DNA from: an uncultured Dermabacteraceae bacterium
Lineage (GTDB): Bacteria; Actinomycetota; Actinomycetes; Actinomycetales; Dermabacteraceae
Assembly: GCA_943913905.1 (NCBI GenBank)
Contig: CALTZZ010000016.1
Span: 1 to 25,725 of the forward strand
Reading direction: 5' to 3'
DNA length: 25,725 nucleotides
A program made the translations under genes and the position numbers. This document shows, piece after piece, positions 7,146 through 14,323 of the stretch (positions are counted from its first letter, which is position 1; each line of letters opens with the position of its first letter). Under the pieces are notes generated by a model. That model had not been told where the DNA came from. It did no database searches and saw only the letters and a program-made list of their open reading frames with translations.

Positions 7146-7231
7146 CCGTGTGCAATCATACCTGCGATCAGGGAGCATCCTGACCATTCGCCAGAATTGG
7201 TGGATGCGGCCCTTCTCACTCGCCCGCTTGG

Positions 7232-7684
7232 CTAGTCGCGGCCCTCGTTTCGGAGCATCTCGATCGCGTCTTCAAAGTCGTTGAGGCAGTCGAACCCTTG
7301 GTACACGCTGGCGAAACGCAGATAGGCGACAAGGTCTAGTTCTTTGAGGGGCTGGAGGATCGCGAGCCCAACATCGTGGGCCTCGATCTCAGACACGCCT
7401 TTAAGGCGAATCGCCTCTTCCACTCGTTGCGCGAGTAAGGCGAGCTGGTCATCACTCACTGGCCTTCCCTGGCACGCCTTACGCACTCCGGAAATCACTT
7501 TCGAGCGCGAAAACGGCTCACTTACTCCGGAGCGTTTAAGGACTGCGAGGGAGGCGGATTCAGTTGTGGTGAACCGCTTCGAGCATGCGGGGCACTGGCG
7601 ACGACGACGGATGGTCGTTCCGTCGTCGGCCGTGCGCGAGTCGACTACGCGCGAATCTGAGTTCCTACAAAATGGGCAGTGCAC
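7232..7684 (-). CDS. nrdR: Transcriptional repressor NrdR
   Basis: A 150-residue repressor of ribonucleotide reductase genes that senses ATP/dATP. The N-terminal zinc ribbon has CPFC (C3, C6) and CPAC (C31, C34) around SRVVDSR and RRRRQ. An ATP-cone domain follows (about 45-140), containing VLKRSGVSEPFSRSKV. I choose the GTG at 7684, giving MHCPFC as in most family members. It also has a TAGACT -10 hexamer exactly six bases upstream (leaderless). The ATG at 7690 would add two residues and would directly abut the -10. Its place beside the LysM gene and lexA is conserved in actinobacteria. No NrdR box pair is evident near its own start. Confidence 0.96.
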   Translation of the reverse strand: MHCPFCRNSDSRVVDSRTADDGTTIRRRRQCPACSKRFTTTESASLAVLKRSGVSEPFSRSKVISGVRKACQGRPVSDDQLALLAQRVEEAIRLKGVSEIEAHDVGLAILQPLKELDLVAYLRFASVYQGFDCLNDFEDAIEMLRNEGRD

Positions 7685-7690
7685 CCTCAT

Positions 7691-7696
7691 AGTCTA
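7691..7696 (-). promoter_or_regulatory. -10 hexamer of leaderless nrdR
   Basis: TAGACT on the minus strand is followed by ATGAGG and then the GTG start codon, a six-base gap. This spacing supports the GTG rather than the ATG as start. Confidence 0.6.
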
Positions 7697-7755
7697 TCGG
7701 GATCACACAAGTACATCGTCCGACAAGCCAGATTCGGGCGTGCAGGAGGTTGGGT

Positions 7756-8103
7756 CTACAGCGCGGGGAGCGACAGAACCTGGCCCGGGTGCACGACGGC
7801 GGACTCAAGATCGTTCACGTCCTGAACAAGCAGGATGTAGTCGCGCACATCATGACCTTCGGGGGTGTGAGGCGCGACGATATCCCACATGTTCTGCCCC
7901 TCCTCAACAGTAACGGTGGTGTAGCTCATGGATGATTCGGAGCCGGCCGAAGCGGTGGGCAGCCCGCCGAAGAACCCCGCCAACAACGCGCCAGCAAGAA
8001 CAAGCATTGCCACGAGGGCGATAACGACAACTCGGCCGCGGTTCGTCAAACGGAGGCGAACATCGTTTCGAAATTCCGGGGAAACCGTGGGTGCGTTGCG
8101 CAT
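7756..8103 (-). CDS. LysM membrane protein, probable SOS cell-division inhibitor
   Basis: A 115-residue protein with one membrane segment (about 23-45, VVVIALVAMLVLAGALLAGFF) after a basic cytoplasmic tail. A single LysM peptidoglycan-binding domain (about 60-112) contains YTTVTVEEGQNMWDIVAPH, ILLVQDVNDL and VHPGQVLSLP. Small TM-LysM proteins divergent from lexA are the actinobacterial counterparts of YneA: Rv2719c (ChiZ) in mycobacteria, with DivS of Corynebacterium as a functional analogue. They are SOS-induced and suppress division. LexA-box-like sites in the shared promoter region support the same role here. The start at 8103 is chosen because it gives a short tail before the membrane segment, with AGGA about 10 bases upstream. 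A longer open frame to 8454 would run back over lexA. Confidence 0.85.
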   Translation of the reverse strand: MRNAPTVSPEFRNDVRLRLTNRGRVVVIALVAMLVLAGALLAGFFGGLPTASAGSESSMSYTTVTVEEGQNMWDIVAPHTPEGHDVRDYILLVQDVNDLESAVVHPGQVLSLPAL

Positions 8104-8106
8104 AAT

Positions 8107-8122
8107 TAGAATTCCTGTTCGA
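8107..8122. promoter_or_regulatory. LexA (SOS) box candidate 1
   Basis: TAGAAT-TCCT-GTTCGA matches the actinobacterial consensus TCGAAC-N4-GTTCGA at 10 of 12 half-site positions, with a perfect right half. It lies three bases upstream of the LysM gene start codon, where bound LexA would block initiation of that gene. Confidence 0.45.
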
Positions 8123-8141
8123 TTGGGATCGCATCGAGCGT

Positions 8142-8157
8142 ACGATCGTTTGTTCGA
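8142..8157. promoter_or_regulatory. LexA (SOS) box candidate 2
   Basis: ACGATC-GTTT-GTTCGA matches the consensus at 10 of 12 half-site positions with a perfect right half. It is 35 bases from candidate 1 and 32 from candidate 3, about three helical turns each. Confidence 0.4.
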
Positions 8158-8173
8158 AAAAGTCAAGACACGC

Positions 8174-8189
8174 TCGAACAGATGTTTGG
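8174..8189. promoter_or_regulatory. LexA (SOS) box at the lexA promoter
   Basis: TCGAAC-AGAT-GTTTGG has a perfect left half and matches 10 of 12 positions overall. It overlaps the -35 of the lexA promoter (8186-8191), the expected place for autorepression. Confidence 0.6.
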
Positions 8190-8214
8190 AACATGTGTTG
8201 CGAGCCTCTAGTCT
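8186..8214 (+). promoter_or_regulatory. lexA promoter
   Basis: A -35 element TTGGAA (8186-8191), a 17-base spacer and a -10 element TAGTCT (8209-8214) are present. Transcription would start near 8221, giving a leader of about 60 bases. The -35 overlaps the SOS box at 8174-8189. Confidence 0.6.
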
Positions 8215-8228
8215 TGAAGAACAACTCC

Positions 8229-8258
8229 AGTGAACACAGGGGGTGAGACATTTAAACC
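8229..8258 (-). promoter_or_regulatory. Shared 18-bp damage element, lexA/LysM copy
   Basis: GGGTGAGACATTTAAACC (8241-8258, plus strand) is identical over 18 bases to the sequence upstream of recA at 19400-19417. On the minus strand it reads ATGTCTCAC, then 8 bases, then TTCACT (8229-8234), a poor -10. It points toward the LysM gene, not lexA. It may be a weak or degenerate promoter for LysM, or serve as an activator site inside the lexA leader. Confidence 0.45.
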
Positions 8259-8283
8259 TCGCCCTTGCGGAAAGGAAGCCCTC

Positions 8284-8952
8284 ATGGCGCAGTCGGCCCC
8301 CCGTACCGAGGGCTCCTCGGCTCCGCTCACCGCACGGCAGCAGCTCATCCTTGACACGATTGCGGAAGCAATTCGTACCCGCGGCTATCCCCCGTCGATG
8401 CGTGAGATCGGCGATGCTGTGGGGCTTCAGTCGCCGTCGTCTGTGTCTCACCAATTGGGTGCTCTCGAACGCAAGGGCTTCCTACGTCGCGACCCCAAGC
8501 GCCCTCGGGCCATGGAAATCGTGCTGCCGGATGAATCGGGCGAACCCGAAGTGGTCGAGGCTGACCTGACTGCTGGCCCCTCCGTGCAGGTTCCACTGGT
8601 GGGAAGTATCGCTGCTGGTGCTCCCATCACCGCGGCCGAGCATGTCGAAGACGTTTTCACTCTTCCCAGTCAGCTCGTGGGAGACGGGACGCTGTTCCTC
8701 CTGAACGTCAAGGGCGATTCCATGATGGATGCTGCCATTTGCGACGGTGACTGGGTCGTTGTTCGGCAGCAGCGAACCGCTGAGAAGGGTGAGATCGTGG
8801 CTGCAATGATCGATGGCGAGGCCACAGTCAAGAGTTTTCACCAACGGGACGGCCACGTCTGGCTCATGCCGCACAACCCCGCGTACGCGCCTATTCTTGG
8901 CGACCATTCAGAGATTCTGGGCAAGGTCGTCGCCGTTCTGCGTTCCGTCTAG
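8284..8952 (+). CDS. lexA: LexA repressor, SOS master regulator
   Basis: A 222-residue LexA. The N-terminal winged helix-turn-helix includes PPSMREIGDAVGLQSPSSVSH (about 36-56) and GFLRRDPKRPRAMEI. The self-cleavage site is Ala111-Gly112 in VGSIAAGAPI. The S24 peptidase domain has the catalytic Ser146 in KGDSMMDAAI and Lys183 in EATVKSF. All key residues are intact, so RecA-stimulated autocleavage is expected. The start at 8284 (MAQSAPRTEG) is chosen for the GGAAAGGAAG ribosome site. The gene is divergent from the LysM gene and convergent with dinG, with 16 bases between the stop codons. Autoregulation is supported by an SOS box over its -35. Confidence 0.97.
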   Translation: MAQSAPRTEGSSAPLTARQQLILDTIAEAIRTRGYPPSMREIGDAVGLQSPSSVSHQLGALERKGFLRRDPKRPRAMEIVLPDESGEPEVVEADLTAGPSVQVPLVGSIAAGAPITAAEHVEDVFTLPSQLVGDGTLFLLNVKGDSMMDAAICDGDWVVVRQQRTAEKGEIVAAMIDGEATVKSFHQRDGHVWLMPHNPAYAPILGDHSEILGKVVAVLRSV

Positions 8953-8973
8953 TAGCGCCCCCCTTGCGCTACT
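8951..8973. terminator. Hairpin spanning the lexA and dinG stop codons
   Basis: AGTAGCGC (8951-8958) pairs with GCGCTACT (8966-8973) around a 7-base loop. The left arm carries the AG of the lexA TAG, and the right arm contains the dinG TAG (8969-8971), so one compact hairpin could terminate both convergent genes. Confidence 0.6.
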
Positions 8974-11065
8974 CATTGCTGGTGACGTCGCTCGTCGCCT
9001 GCCCCGAAAGACGGCGCAGTGCTCCGAGCGCCACCTCACTGTTGCTCGTGCGCCACAACGGAGGCATCGCTTCGCGAAGGTAGCCGCCATACCGCTTTGT
9101 CTCGAGCCGCTGATCCAAGACAGCCACCATTCCACGATCGTCATAGGCTCGAATCAGACGCCCGGCGCCCTGCGCCATCAGAAGAGCCGCGTGGTGTGCG
9201 GACACCGCCATGAATCCATTCCCTCCCCGGGACGCCACGCGCTCTTGACGGGCAGAGGCCAGTGGATCGTCCGGTCGCGGGAACGGGATGCGGTCAATGA
9301 TGACAAGGCGGCACGAATCGCCGCGCACATCAACGCCTTGCCATAGTGCGCGCGAGCCGAACAAGCATGCGTCGGGATCCTCACGGAAGGCGTTCACCAG
9401 GGAGCCGAGGGAATCTTCGCCCTGCAGAAACACTGTGCGATCGGTGTGTGCTCGCACGTAAGCGGCGGCGTCATCGGCGGCACGACGCGACGAAAAGAGC
9501 CCCAGCGCTCCCCCGGCGGACGCTTCGATCAACTCCGCAATGTGCTCCAACGTTGCAGGCGCAAGCCCCTCGCGCCCTGGAGGAGGAAGGTGCCGCGCGG
9601 TATAGAGGATCCCCTGCTTTGGGTAGCTAAAGGGCGAGCCAGCATCGAGCGCCGACCACTGTTCACGCTCCGCCGTATCCGAGCGCTTGAGAAAACTGGC
9701 CATGGGCTCGTCCAGGCTCACTCGATTATCCCGCCACAGGCCAAAGGGGCCCGCCGCTTCTGCAAACCGCTCACCGAAGGCAAGGGTCGCAGACGTGAAT
9801 ACCGTCGTGGTGTCGTTGAGGATCGCGGCGCGCATCATCCCCGCCACGCTGAGTGGGGCTACGTCGATCATCGTGCGTCCGGTCGCTTCCGAATGCGAGA
9901 TGAACCGGACGTCGTCCTCGTGAGGGGAGACGAGTCTCTCGCACACGTCCATGATTTCTTGCAGTCGAGTTCGCACGGATTTTCGGGCACCCGCTGTTGC
10001 GGCAAGTGCGTCGTCCCCAGCGTCTTTCGCGTCGGAATGGGCGCTCCTCGCTTCGGCTCCAAGAAGCGTGAGGGCGTCGGTCAGGCGTGGGTCAAGGTCG
10101 CCGATGATTCGGCCCGCGGGCTGTGACGACAGTGCGTCTGCGAGCGCGCTGCCGGCATCGTCTAGTGCCGTGCTGACGACGCCCAGCGTTCTTAGCTCAC
10201 GTACTGCCCCGCGGACTGCGCCTTGCGAGAGGGTTTCGGTGGCTGCTGCGGTCACGCGATCAATCAGGTCGTGGGCTTCGTCAATGATGACGACATCGTG
10301 CTCGGGAATAATGCCATGGCTATCGAACGAGTCGATGGCAAGCAGCGAATGGTTCGTGACGATGATGTCGGCATCGCGGGCAATCGCGCGATTGCGTTCC
10401 GCGAAACACTGGTCTTTCAAGGGACAGGTTCCGCCGAGGCATTGCGAGCCGGTGACGGACACCTGCCGCCAGGAACGATCCGACACGGGAGTTGTGAGGT
10501 CGTCGCGATCGCCGGTGTCGGTGTCGTGTGCCCATTCTCGAAGGCGCACGACTTGCGCGCCGAGCCGTTCACTTTCGGCCGGGCTGGGGCCGACGGATGC
10601 TTCAGAGAACAGTGCTCCCGAGTCGAGGTCGTCGGGATATCCGCCTTCGAGTTTATGGAGGCACACGTAATTGCTGCGGCCTTTGAGAAGGGCATAGCTG
10701 GGAGTGCGGTCGAGCATCGGTGCCAGCGCGTCAACAAGCCGTGGGAGATCTTTGGTCACGATCTGGTTCTGGAGGGCGATCGTGGCGGTCGCAATCACCA
10801 CGGGTTGGTCAGTCGCGATGGCATGGGCCAACGCCGGCACAAGATACGCGAGGGATTTACCGGTGCCGGTTCCAGCCTGCACCACGAGGTGACGCTTCTT
10901 ATCGATGCACTCGTTGATGGCGTGTGCCATGGCGTCCTGGCCTTCGCGCCGAGTTCCGCCGACGGCATCGACGGCAGCATCGAGCAGATCGTCAAGACCA
11001 GCGTCGCGTGTGTGTGCGTCGCCAGTTTCCGCGCCGTGTCGATCTGCGCTGTGTCGAAGTGCCAT
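8969..11065 (-). CDS. dinG: ATP-dependent DNA helicase, DinG/XPD-like family
   Basis: A 698-residue superfamily 2 helicase with an Fe-S cluster, of the DinG/YoaA/XPD group that unwinds DNA 5'-3' and resolves R-loops or damaged forks. Walker A is AGTGTGKS (about 64-71). The four cluster cysteines are C135 (YVCLH), C209, C214 and C220 (SQCLGGTCPLKDQCF). The DEAH box is IIDEAHDL (262-265), and motif VI is AQGAGRLIRAYDDRGMVAVLD near the C-terminus. The start is taken as ATG 11065, which has TACTCT exactly six bases upstream and no Shine-Dalgarno sequence; an in-frame GTG one codon earlier (11068) is possible. Being beside lexA suggests a role in DNA repair, but no SOS box precedes it. Confidence 0.93.
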   Translation of the reverse strand: MALRHSADRHGAETGDAHTRDAGLDDLLDAAVDAVGGTRREGQDAMAHAINECIDKKRHLVVQAGTGTGKSLAYLVPALAHAIATDQPVVIATATIALQNQIVTKDLPRLVDALAPMLDRTPSYALLKGRSNYVCLHKLEGGYPDDLDSGALFSEASVGPSPAESERLGAQVVRLREWAHDTDTGDRDDLTTPVSDRSWRQVSVTGSQCLGGTCPLKDQCFAERNRAIARDADIIVTNHSLLAIDSFDSHGIIPEHDVVIIDEAHDLIDRVTAAATETLSQGAVRGAVRELRTLGVVSTALDDAGSALADALSSQPAGRIIGDLDPRLTDALTLLGAEARSAHSDAKDAGDDALAATAGARKSVRTRLQEIMDVCERLVSPHEDDVRFISHSEATGRTMIDVAPLSVAGMMRAAILNDTTTVFTSATLAFGERFAEAAGPFGLWRDNRVSLDEPMASFLKRSDTAEREQWSALDAGSPFSYPKQGILYTARHLPPPGREGLAPATLEHIAELIEASAGGALGLFSSRRAADDAAAYVRAHTDRTVFLQGEDSLGSLVNAFREDPDACLFGSRALWQGVDVRGDSCRLVIIDRIPFPRPDDPLASARQERVASRGGNGFMAVSAHHAALLMAQGAGRLIRAYDDRGMVAVLDQRLETKRYGGYLREAMPPLWRTSNSEVALGALRRLSGQATSDVTSNE

Positions 11066-11071
11066 CACGTT

Positions 11072-11077
11072 AGAGTA
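11072..11077 (-). promoter_or_regulatory. -10 hexamer of leaderless dinG
   Basis: TACTCT on the minus strand ends six bases before the ATG at 11065, with no ribosome site between them. Confidence 0.55.
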
Positions 11078-11136
11078 TCCGGGCGTACGCGGCCCATGGA
11101 GCAGCCGCGCAGTGTCGCCTCACAAGGTCAGCGGTG

Positions 11137-12726
11137 TCACACGGTTTCGTGGGTCTCGGGCCCTGCCGGATCGGGGCGTGCCGCAGCATCTTCGAGCTCC
11201 GCAGCCAAAGCGCCGTCAACCTTGGCAATCACGCGAGTTCCCTCGGGAAGAAACTCTTCGCTTTCAAGCTCACCGCTCGTGTGCACGCGTGAAATCAGGT
11301 CTCCGCGCGTGTATGGCACCACCACGTCAACGTCTACGTTGGGGCGCGGGAGCGCGTCGGCAATCATGTCGCGCAGCTCGTCGATTCCCTCGCCTGTTCG
11401 TGCCGACACGATCGCGCACTGCTCCACCTGCGAGCGAAGCCGCGCGAGAGTCTCGGGCGAGGCGAAGTCTGCCTTGTTGAACACCACGATCTCGGGGACG
11501 TCGAAACCATCAATGTCGGCGAGGACCGACCTTACTGCTCGAATCTGCCCTTCGGGGTCTGGGTGGGATGCGTCCACGACGTGCAGCAGAACATGGGAGT
11601 CGGCGACTTCTTCCAGGGTGGACCGGAATGCTTCCACTAGTTCTGTTGGGAGGTGGCGCACGAAGCCCACGGTGTCAGCGAATGTGAACTCGCGGCCATC
11701 GGGCGTTTCGGCGCGACGAACCGTGGGGTCAAGCGTCGCGAACAATGCGTTTTCCACGAGCACACCGGCACCGGTCAACCGGTTCAGAAGGGATGATTTA
11801 CCCGCGTTCGTATAGCCGGCAATCGCAACCGCGGGAACGCCCTGCCGTTTGCGGTCCGCGCGCTTTGCTTCGCGCGACGGAGCCATGTCTCTAATGTCTC
11901 GACGCAGCTTTGCCATGCGCGTGCGAATGCGGCGCCGGTCAAGCTCAATCTTCGTTTCGCCGGGGCCGCGAGAACCAATTCCGGCACCGCCAGCGACGCG
12001 GCCACCGGCTTGGCGCGACATCGACTCACCCCAGCCACGCAGCCGGGGCAGAAGGTACTCAAGCTGAGCCAGCTCTACCTGAGCCTTGCCTTCTCGCGAC
12101 TTGGCGTGTTGCGCGAAGATGTCGAGAATCAGCGCAGTGCGGTCAATAACTTTCGTTTTCACCACGTCTTCGAGTGCGCGGCGCTGCGACGGCCCCAGCT
12201 GCCCATCGCAAATCACGGTGTCTGCCCCCAGCTCTGCCACGATCTGCGCCAGTTCGCGTGCCTTGCCTGATCCAAGGAACGTGGCCGGGTCTGGATGCGC
12301 GCGACGCTGCATTACGCCGTCGAGGACGCGTGATCCTGCGGTCTCGGCGAGGGCCGCCAATTCACGCATCGAGTTTTCCGCCTCGTCGATATTGCCGGTG
12401 GTGAACAGCCCCGCGAGTACCACGTTTTCGAGGCGTAGCTCGCGGTATTCAACCTCCGACACGTCTTCGAGTTCGGTGCGCAGTTGGTCCACGCGGCGCA
12501 GCGAATGGCGTTCGGCAAGGTCAAGTTGTTCCCCGTCGGTGTCGGACTCGTACGTCACGGTCGAGACGGACGCGTCGGCGCGCGACAGCACGCGATCCAT
12601 AATGGACGCTTCATGCCCCTTGGCAGGCTTGTCAGTGTTCGCGTCAACGAATTCAGGGTCTGGGTTCAATGGCGTCACGTGGGACGAATCTCCAATGGTG
12701 GTATCGGTGCGAGGGGTTCCTCGCAT
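11137..12726 (-). CDS. hflX: GTPase HflX, ribosome-splitting factor
   Basis: A 529-residue HflX that binds the 50S subunit and splits stalled or hibernating ribosomes; it is linked to macrolide tolerance in actinobacteria. The N-terminal HflX domain includes LAALAETAG, PATFLGSGKARELA (148-161) and VICDGQLGPSQRR. A helical linker holds GAGIGSRGPGETKIELDRRRI (248-268). The G domain has G1 GYTNAGKSS (304-312), G3 DTVG (351-354) and G4 NKAD (417-420). About 85 N-terminal residues before the family core are low-complexity and acidic. The ATG at 12726 lacks a Shine-Dalgarno sequence. A weak -10 (CACACT) is six bases upstream, so it may be leaderless too. An internal start cannot be excluded. The gene is divergent from the RsmC-like methyltransferase. 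Confidence 0.94.
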   Translation of the reverse strand: MRGTPRTDTTIGDSSHVTPLNPDPEFVDANTDKPAKGHEASIMDRVLSRADASVSTVTYESDTDGEQLDLAERHSLRRVDQLRTELEDVSEVEYRELRLENVVLAGLFTTGNIDEAENSMRELAALAETAGSRVLDGVMQRRAHPDPATFLGSGKARELAQIVAELGADTVICDGQLGPSQRRALEDVVKTKVIDRTALILDIFAQHAKSREGKAQVELAQLEYLLPRLRGWGESMSRQAGGRVAGGAGIGSRGPGETKIELDRRRIRTRMAKLRRDIRDMAPSREAKRADRKRQGVPAVAIAGYTNAGKSSLLNRLTGAGVLVENALFATLDPTVRRAETPDGREFTFADTVGFVRHLPTELVEAFRSTLEEVADSHVLLHVVDASHPDPEGQIRAVRSVLADIDGFDVPEIVVFNKADFASPETLARLRSQVEQCAIVSARTGEGIDELRDMIADALPRPNVDVDVVVPYTRGDLISRVHTSGELESEEFLPEGTRVIAKVDGALAAELEDAAARPDPAGPETHETV

Positions 12727-12781
12727 TGCTCAAGTGTGGCACGCCCGCGGGAGGGCGTCGAAGGATTTATGGTGCGTTCGC

Positions 12782-12787
12782 TACGAT
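12782..12787 (+). promoter_or_regulatory. -10 hexamer of leaderless RsmC-like gene
   Basis: TACGAT is followed by six bases and then the GTG start at 12794. There is no Shine-Dalgarno sequence. The whole 67-base gap to hflX must hold both promoters. Confidence 0.6.
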
Positions 12788-12793
12788 GCTTGG

Positions 12794-13426
12794 GTGAACA
12801 ACGAGGGCCACTATTTTTCTCCGGCACCGGGCTCCGAGGTGCACGAACGCGATTTGATGGTTGAGATCGACGGCGTCCAACGCTCGCTCGTCACAACCAA
12901 GGGACTCTTTAGCTTCGACGGGCTCGATAAGGCCACTGCCATCCTTTTGAATAACGCCGAGATGCTTCCCCCCATTCCCGAGGGTGCACGCATTGTGGAT
13001 GTGGGATGCGGGTGGGGCCCCATCGCGCTCACGCTTGCACTGCGCCACCCGAGCGCCACTGTCACGGCAGTCGATGTCAATCCACACGCGCGGACGATCA
13101 CCGCCCGGAACGCCGAACGCCTTGGGCTCACCAATATTCGCGTCGCTGCGCCCGATGAAGTGGACGCCTCCGATGAATTCGATGCACTGTGGTCAAACCC
13201 GCCGATCCGCATCGGGAAAACAGCGCTACACGAGCTGCTCATGCGGTGGCTTGGCCAGCTCGCCCCCGGTGGTACTGCTGCTCTCGTAGTCGGAAAGAAC
13301 CTGGGTTCAGATTCGCTCGCCACATGGATGCAGCAGCAGTTCCCAGAACGCACGATCAGCAAAGCTCATTCATCGAAGGGATTCCGTCTGCTCACCGTCG
13401 ACCCCCTCGAGAACCGCGCCTCATAG
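12794..13426 (+). CDS. Class I SAM-dependent methyltransferase, RsmC-like
   Basis: A 210-residue methyltransferase of the small MTS (RsmC/RlmG C-terminal) type, probably modifying rRNA guanine. The N-terminal HYFSPAPGSEVHERD block and LVTTKGLFSFDGLDKATAILL are typical of the actinobacterial family. Motif I is IVDVGCGWGPIALTLA (about 70-85), the acidic loop is AVDVNPHA, and the catalytic motif is SNPPIRIGK (about 133-141). The GTG at 12794 is chosen because it has a -10 at the leaderless distance and gives the family N-terminus. The reading frame stays open far upstream but is there only antisense to hflX. The gene is convergent with dapF. Confidence 0.88.
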   Translation: MNNEGHYFSPAPGSEVHERDLMVEIDGVQRSLVTTKGLFSFDGLDKATAILLNNAEMLPPIPEGARIVDVGCGWGPIALTLALRHPSATVTAVDVNPHARTITARNAERLGLTNIRVAAPDEVDASDEFDALWSNPPIRIGKTALHELLMRWLGQLAPGGTAALVVGKNLGSDSLATWMQQQFPERTISKAHSSKGFRLLTVDPLENRAS

Positions 13427-13441
13427 CAACCGGCCCCCGGC

Positions 13442-13459
13442 CCGGCCATCGCGAGCCGG
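13442..13459. terminator. Weak hairpin between RsmC-like gene and dapF
   Basis: CCGGC (13442-13446) and GCCGG (13455-13459) can pair within a very GC-rich 45-base gap between convergent stops. The stem is short, and alternative pairings exist nearby. Confidence 0.3.
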
Positions 13460-13471
13460 CGCCAGGTGACA

Positions 13472-14311
13472 CTACCGGGCGAACGCCGGGTGGTCGGGAA
13501 CCTCTCCCAGCTCAGCTGGCCCCGCAAGCGTCAATTCGCCATGCTCGCCAGTCCCAATCACAAGCTCGCCCCCGCGCACATCAACGCGCCACTCCTCGCC
13601 CGAGTCATCGCCCGCTAGATGCGTCGCCACAGCAGCCACCGCCGTCGCCCCGGTGCCGCACGACAGGGTCTCCCCCACACCGCGCTCGAACACACGAAAC
13701 GCAACGTGATGGTCCCCGAGCGACTCCACAAACTCCACATTCGCACCGTCCGCGGGTTCCGGATCCAGCGTGGGCCTCACCGTCAAGTCCAGCGAGTCAA
13801 CATCCATGTCCGACGGCAGCTGGACAACAACGTGCGGGTTTCCCACATTCACGTCGATCCCCGGCAGACGTCGGCCCCCAATCTCCACAACCCGGCCAGC
13901 ATCGCTCAACTCGGCGGGCCCCATTCCCACGCGCACGCGCCAGTCGGGACCAGCCGAAAGAACATCGACCGATCGCACCCCCGCACGCGTCATCACCGCA
14001 CAACGGTCGCCAGACACATACCCGCGTTCGCGAAGCATGGCGGCAAAAGCCCTCACCCCGTTGCCGCACATTTGCGCGACCGACCCGTCCGAATTGCGAT
14101 AGTCCATGAACCACTCTGGGGCATCCTCGCCCCAGTGTTCCGGCATCGCCGACGTGCGGACCACGCGGATCACGCCGTCGGTGCCAGCCGCGCCAGCAAG
14201 CTCACGGACCTTTGCAGCATCCAGGTCCATCAGCCCGTCGGGGTCATCCACCATCACGAAATCGTTCTTCGTGGCACTCGCGTACGTGAAACGGGGATCA
14301 GCAGAAAACAT
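13472..14311 (-). CDS. dapF: Diaminopimelate epimerase
   Basis: A 279-residue cofactor-free racemase that converts LL- to meso-diaminopimelate for lysine and peptidoglycan. The two catalytic cysteines are C82 (AQMCGNGVRAFA) and C217 (LSCGTGATAVA). The N-terminal KNDFVMVDDPDG and internal MDYRNSDGS and VGNPHVV blocks are family standard. Having both cysteines intact argues for an active enzyme and a DAP-containing cell wall or lysine synthesis. The ATG at 14311 lacks a Shine-Dalgarno sequence. The TAGACT six bases upstream contains the miaA stop codon, so dapF can be expressed as a leaderless message from a promoter at the end of miaA, in addition to any readthrough. Confidence 0.96.
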   Translation of the reverse strand: MFSADPRFTYASATKNDFVMVDDPDGLMDLDAAKVRELAGAAGTDGVIRVVRTSAMPEHWGEDAPEWFMDYRNSDGSVAQMCGNGVRAFAAMLRERGYVSGDRCAVMTRAGVRSVDVLSAGPDWRVRVGMGPAELSDAGRVVEIGGRRLPGIDVNVGNPHVVVQLPSDMDVDSLDLTVRPTLDPEPADGANVEFVESLGDHHVAFRVFERGVGETLSCGTGATAVAAVATHLAGDDSGEEWRVDVRGGELVIGTGEHGELTLAGPAELGEVPDHPAFAR

Positions 14312-14317
14312 GCGTCG

Positions 14318-14323
14318 AGTCTA
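14318..14323 (-). promoter_or_regulatory. -10 hexamer of leaderless dapF, overlapping miaA stop
   Basis: TAGACT on the minus strand begins with the TAG stop of miaA (14321-14323) and ends six bases before the dapF ATG. The same three bases may therefore serve as a stop codon and as the start of a -10 element. Confidence 0.55.

Noticed and set aside
10223..11815. 530-codon plus-strand open frame opposite dinG and hflX
   Set aside because: It is fully antisense to two intact conserved genes, has Ser/Arg/Ala-rich low-complexity translation and no family match. Long antisense frames are expected in GC-rich DNA.
12086..12793. In-frame N-terminal extension of the RsmC-like methyltransferase
   Set aside because: These codons are antisense to hflX and give Ser/Arg-rich sequence; the family N-terminus and a leaderless -10 both point to GTG 12794.
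13189..14109. 306-codon plus-strand open frame across the dapF region
   Set aside because: It overlaps the methyltransferase and the antisense of dapF; the product is Pro/Arg/His-rich low complexity.
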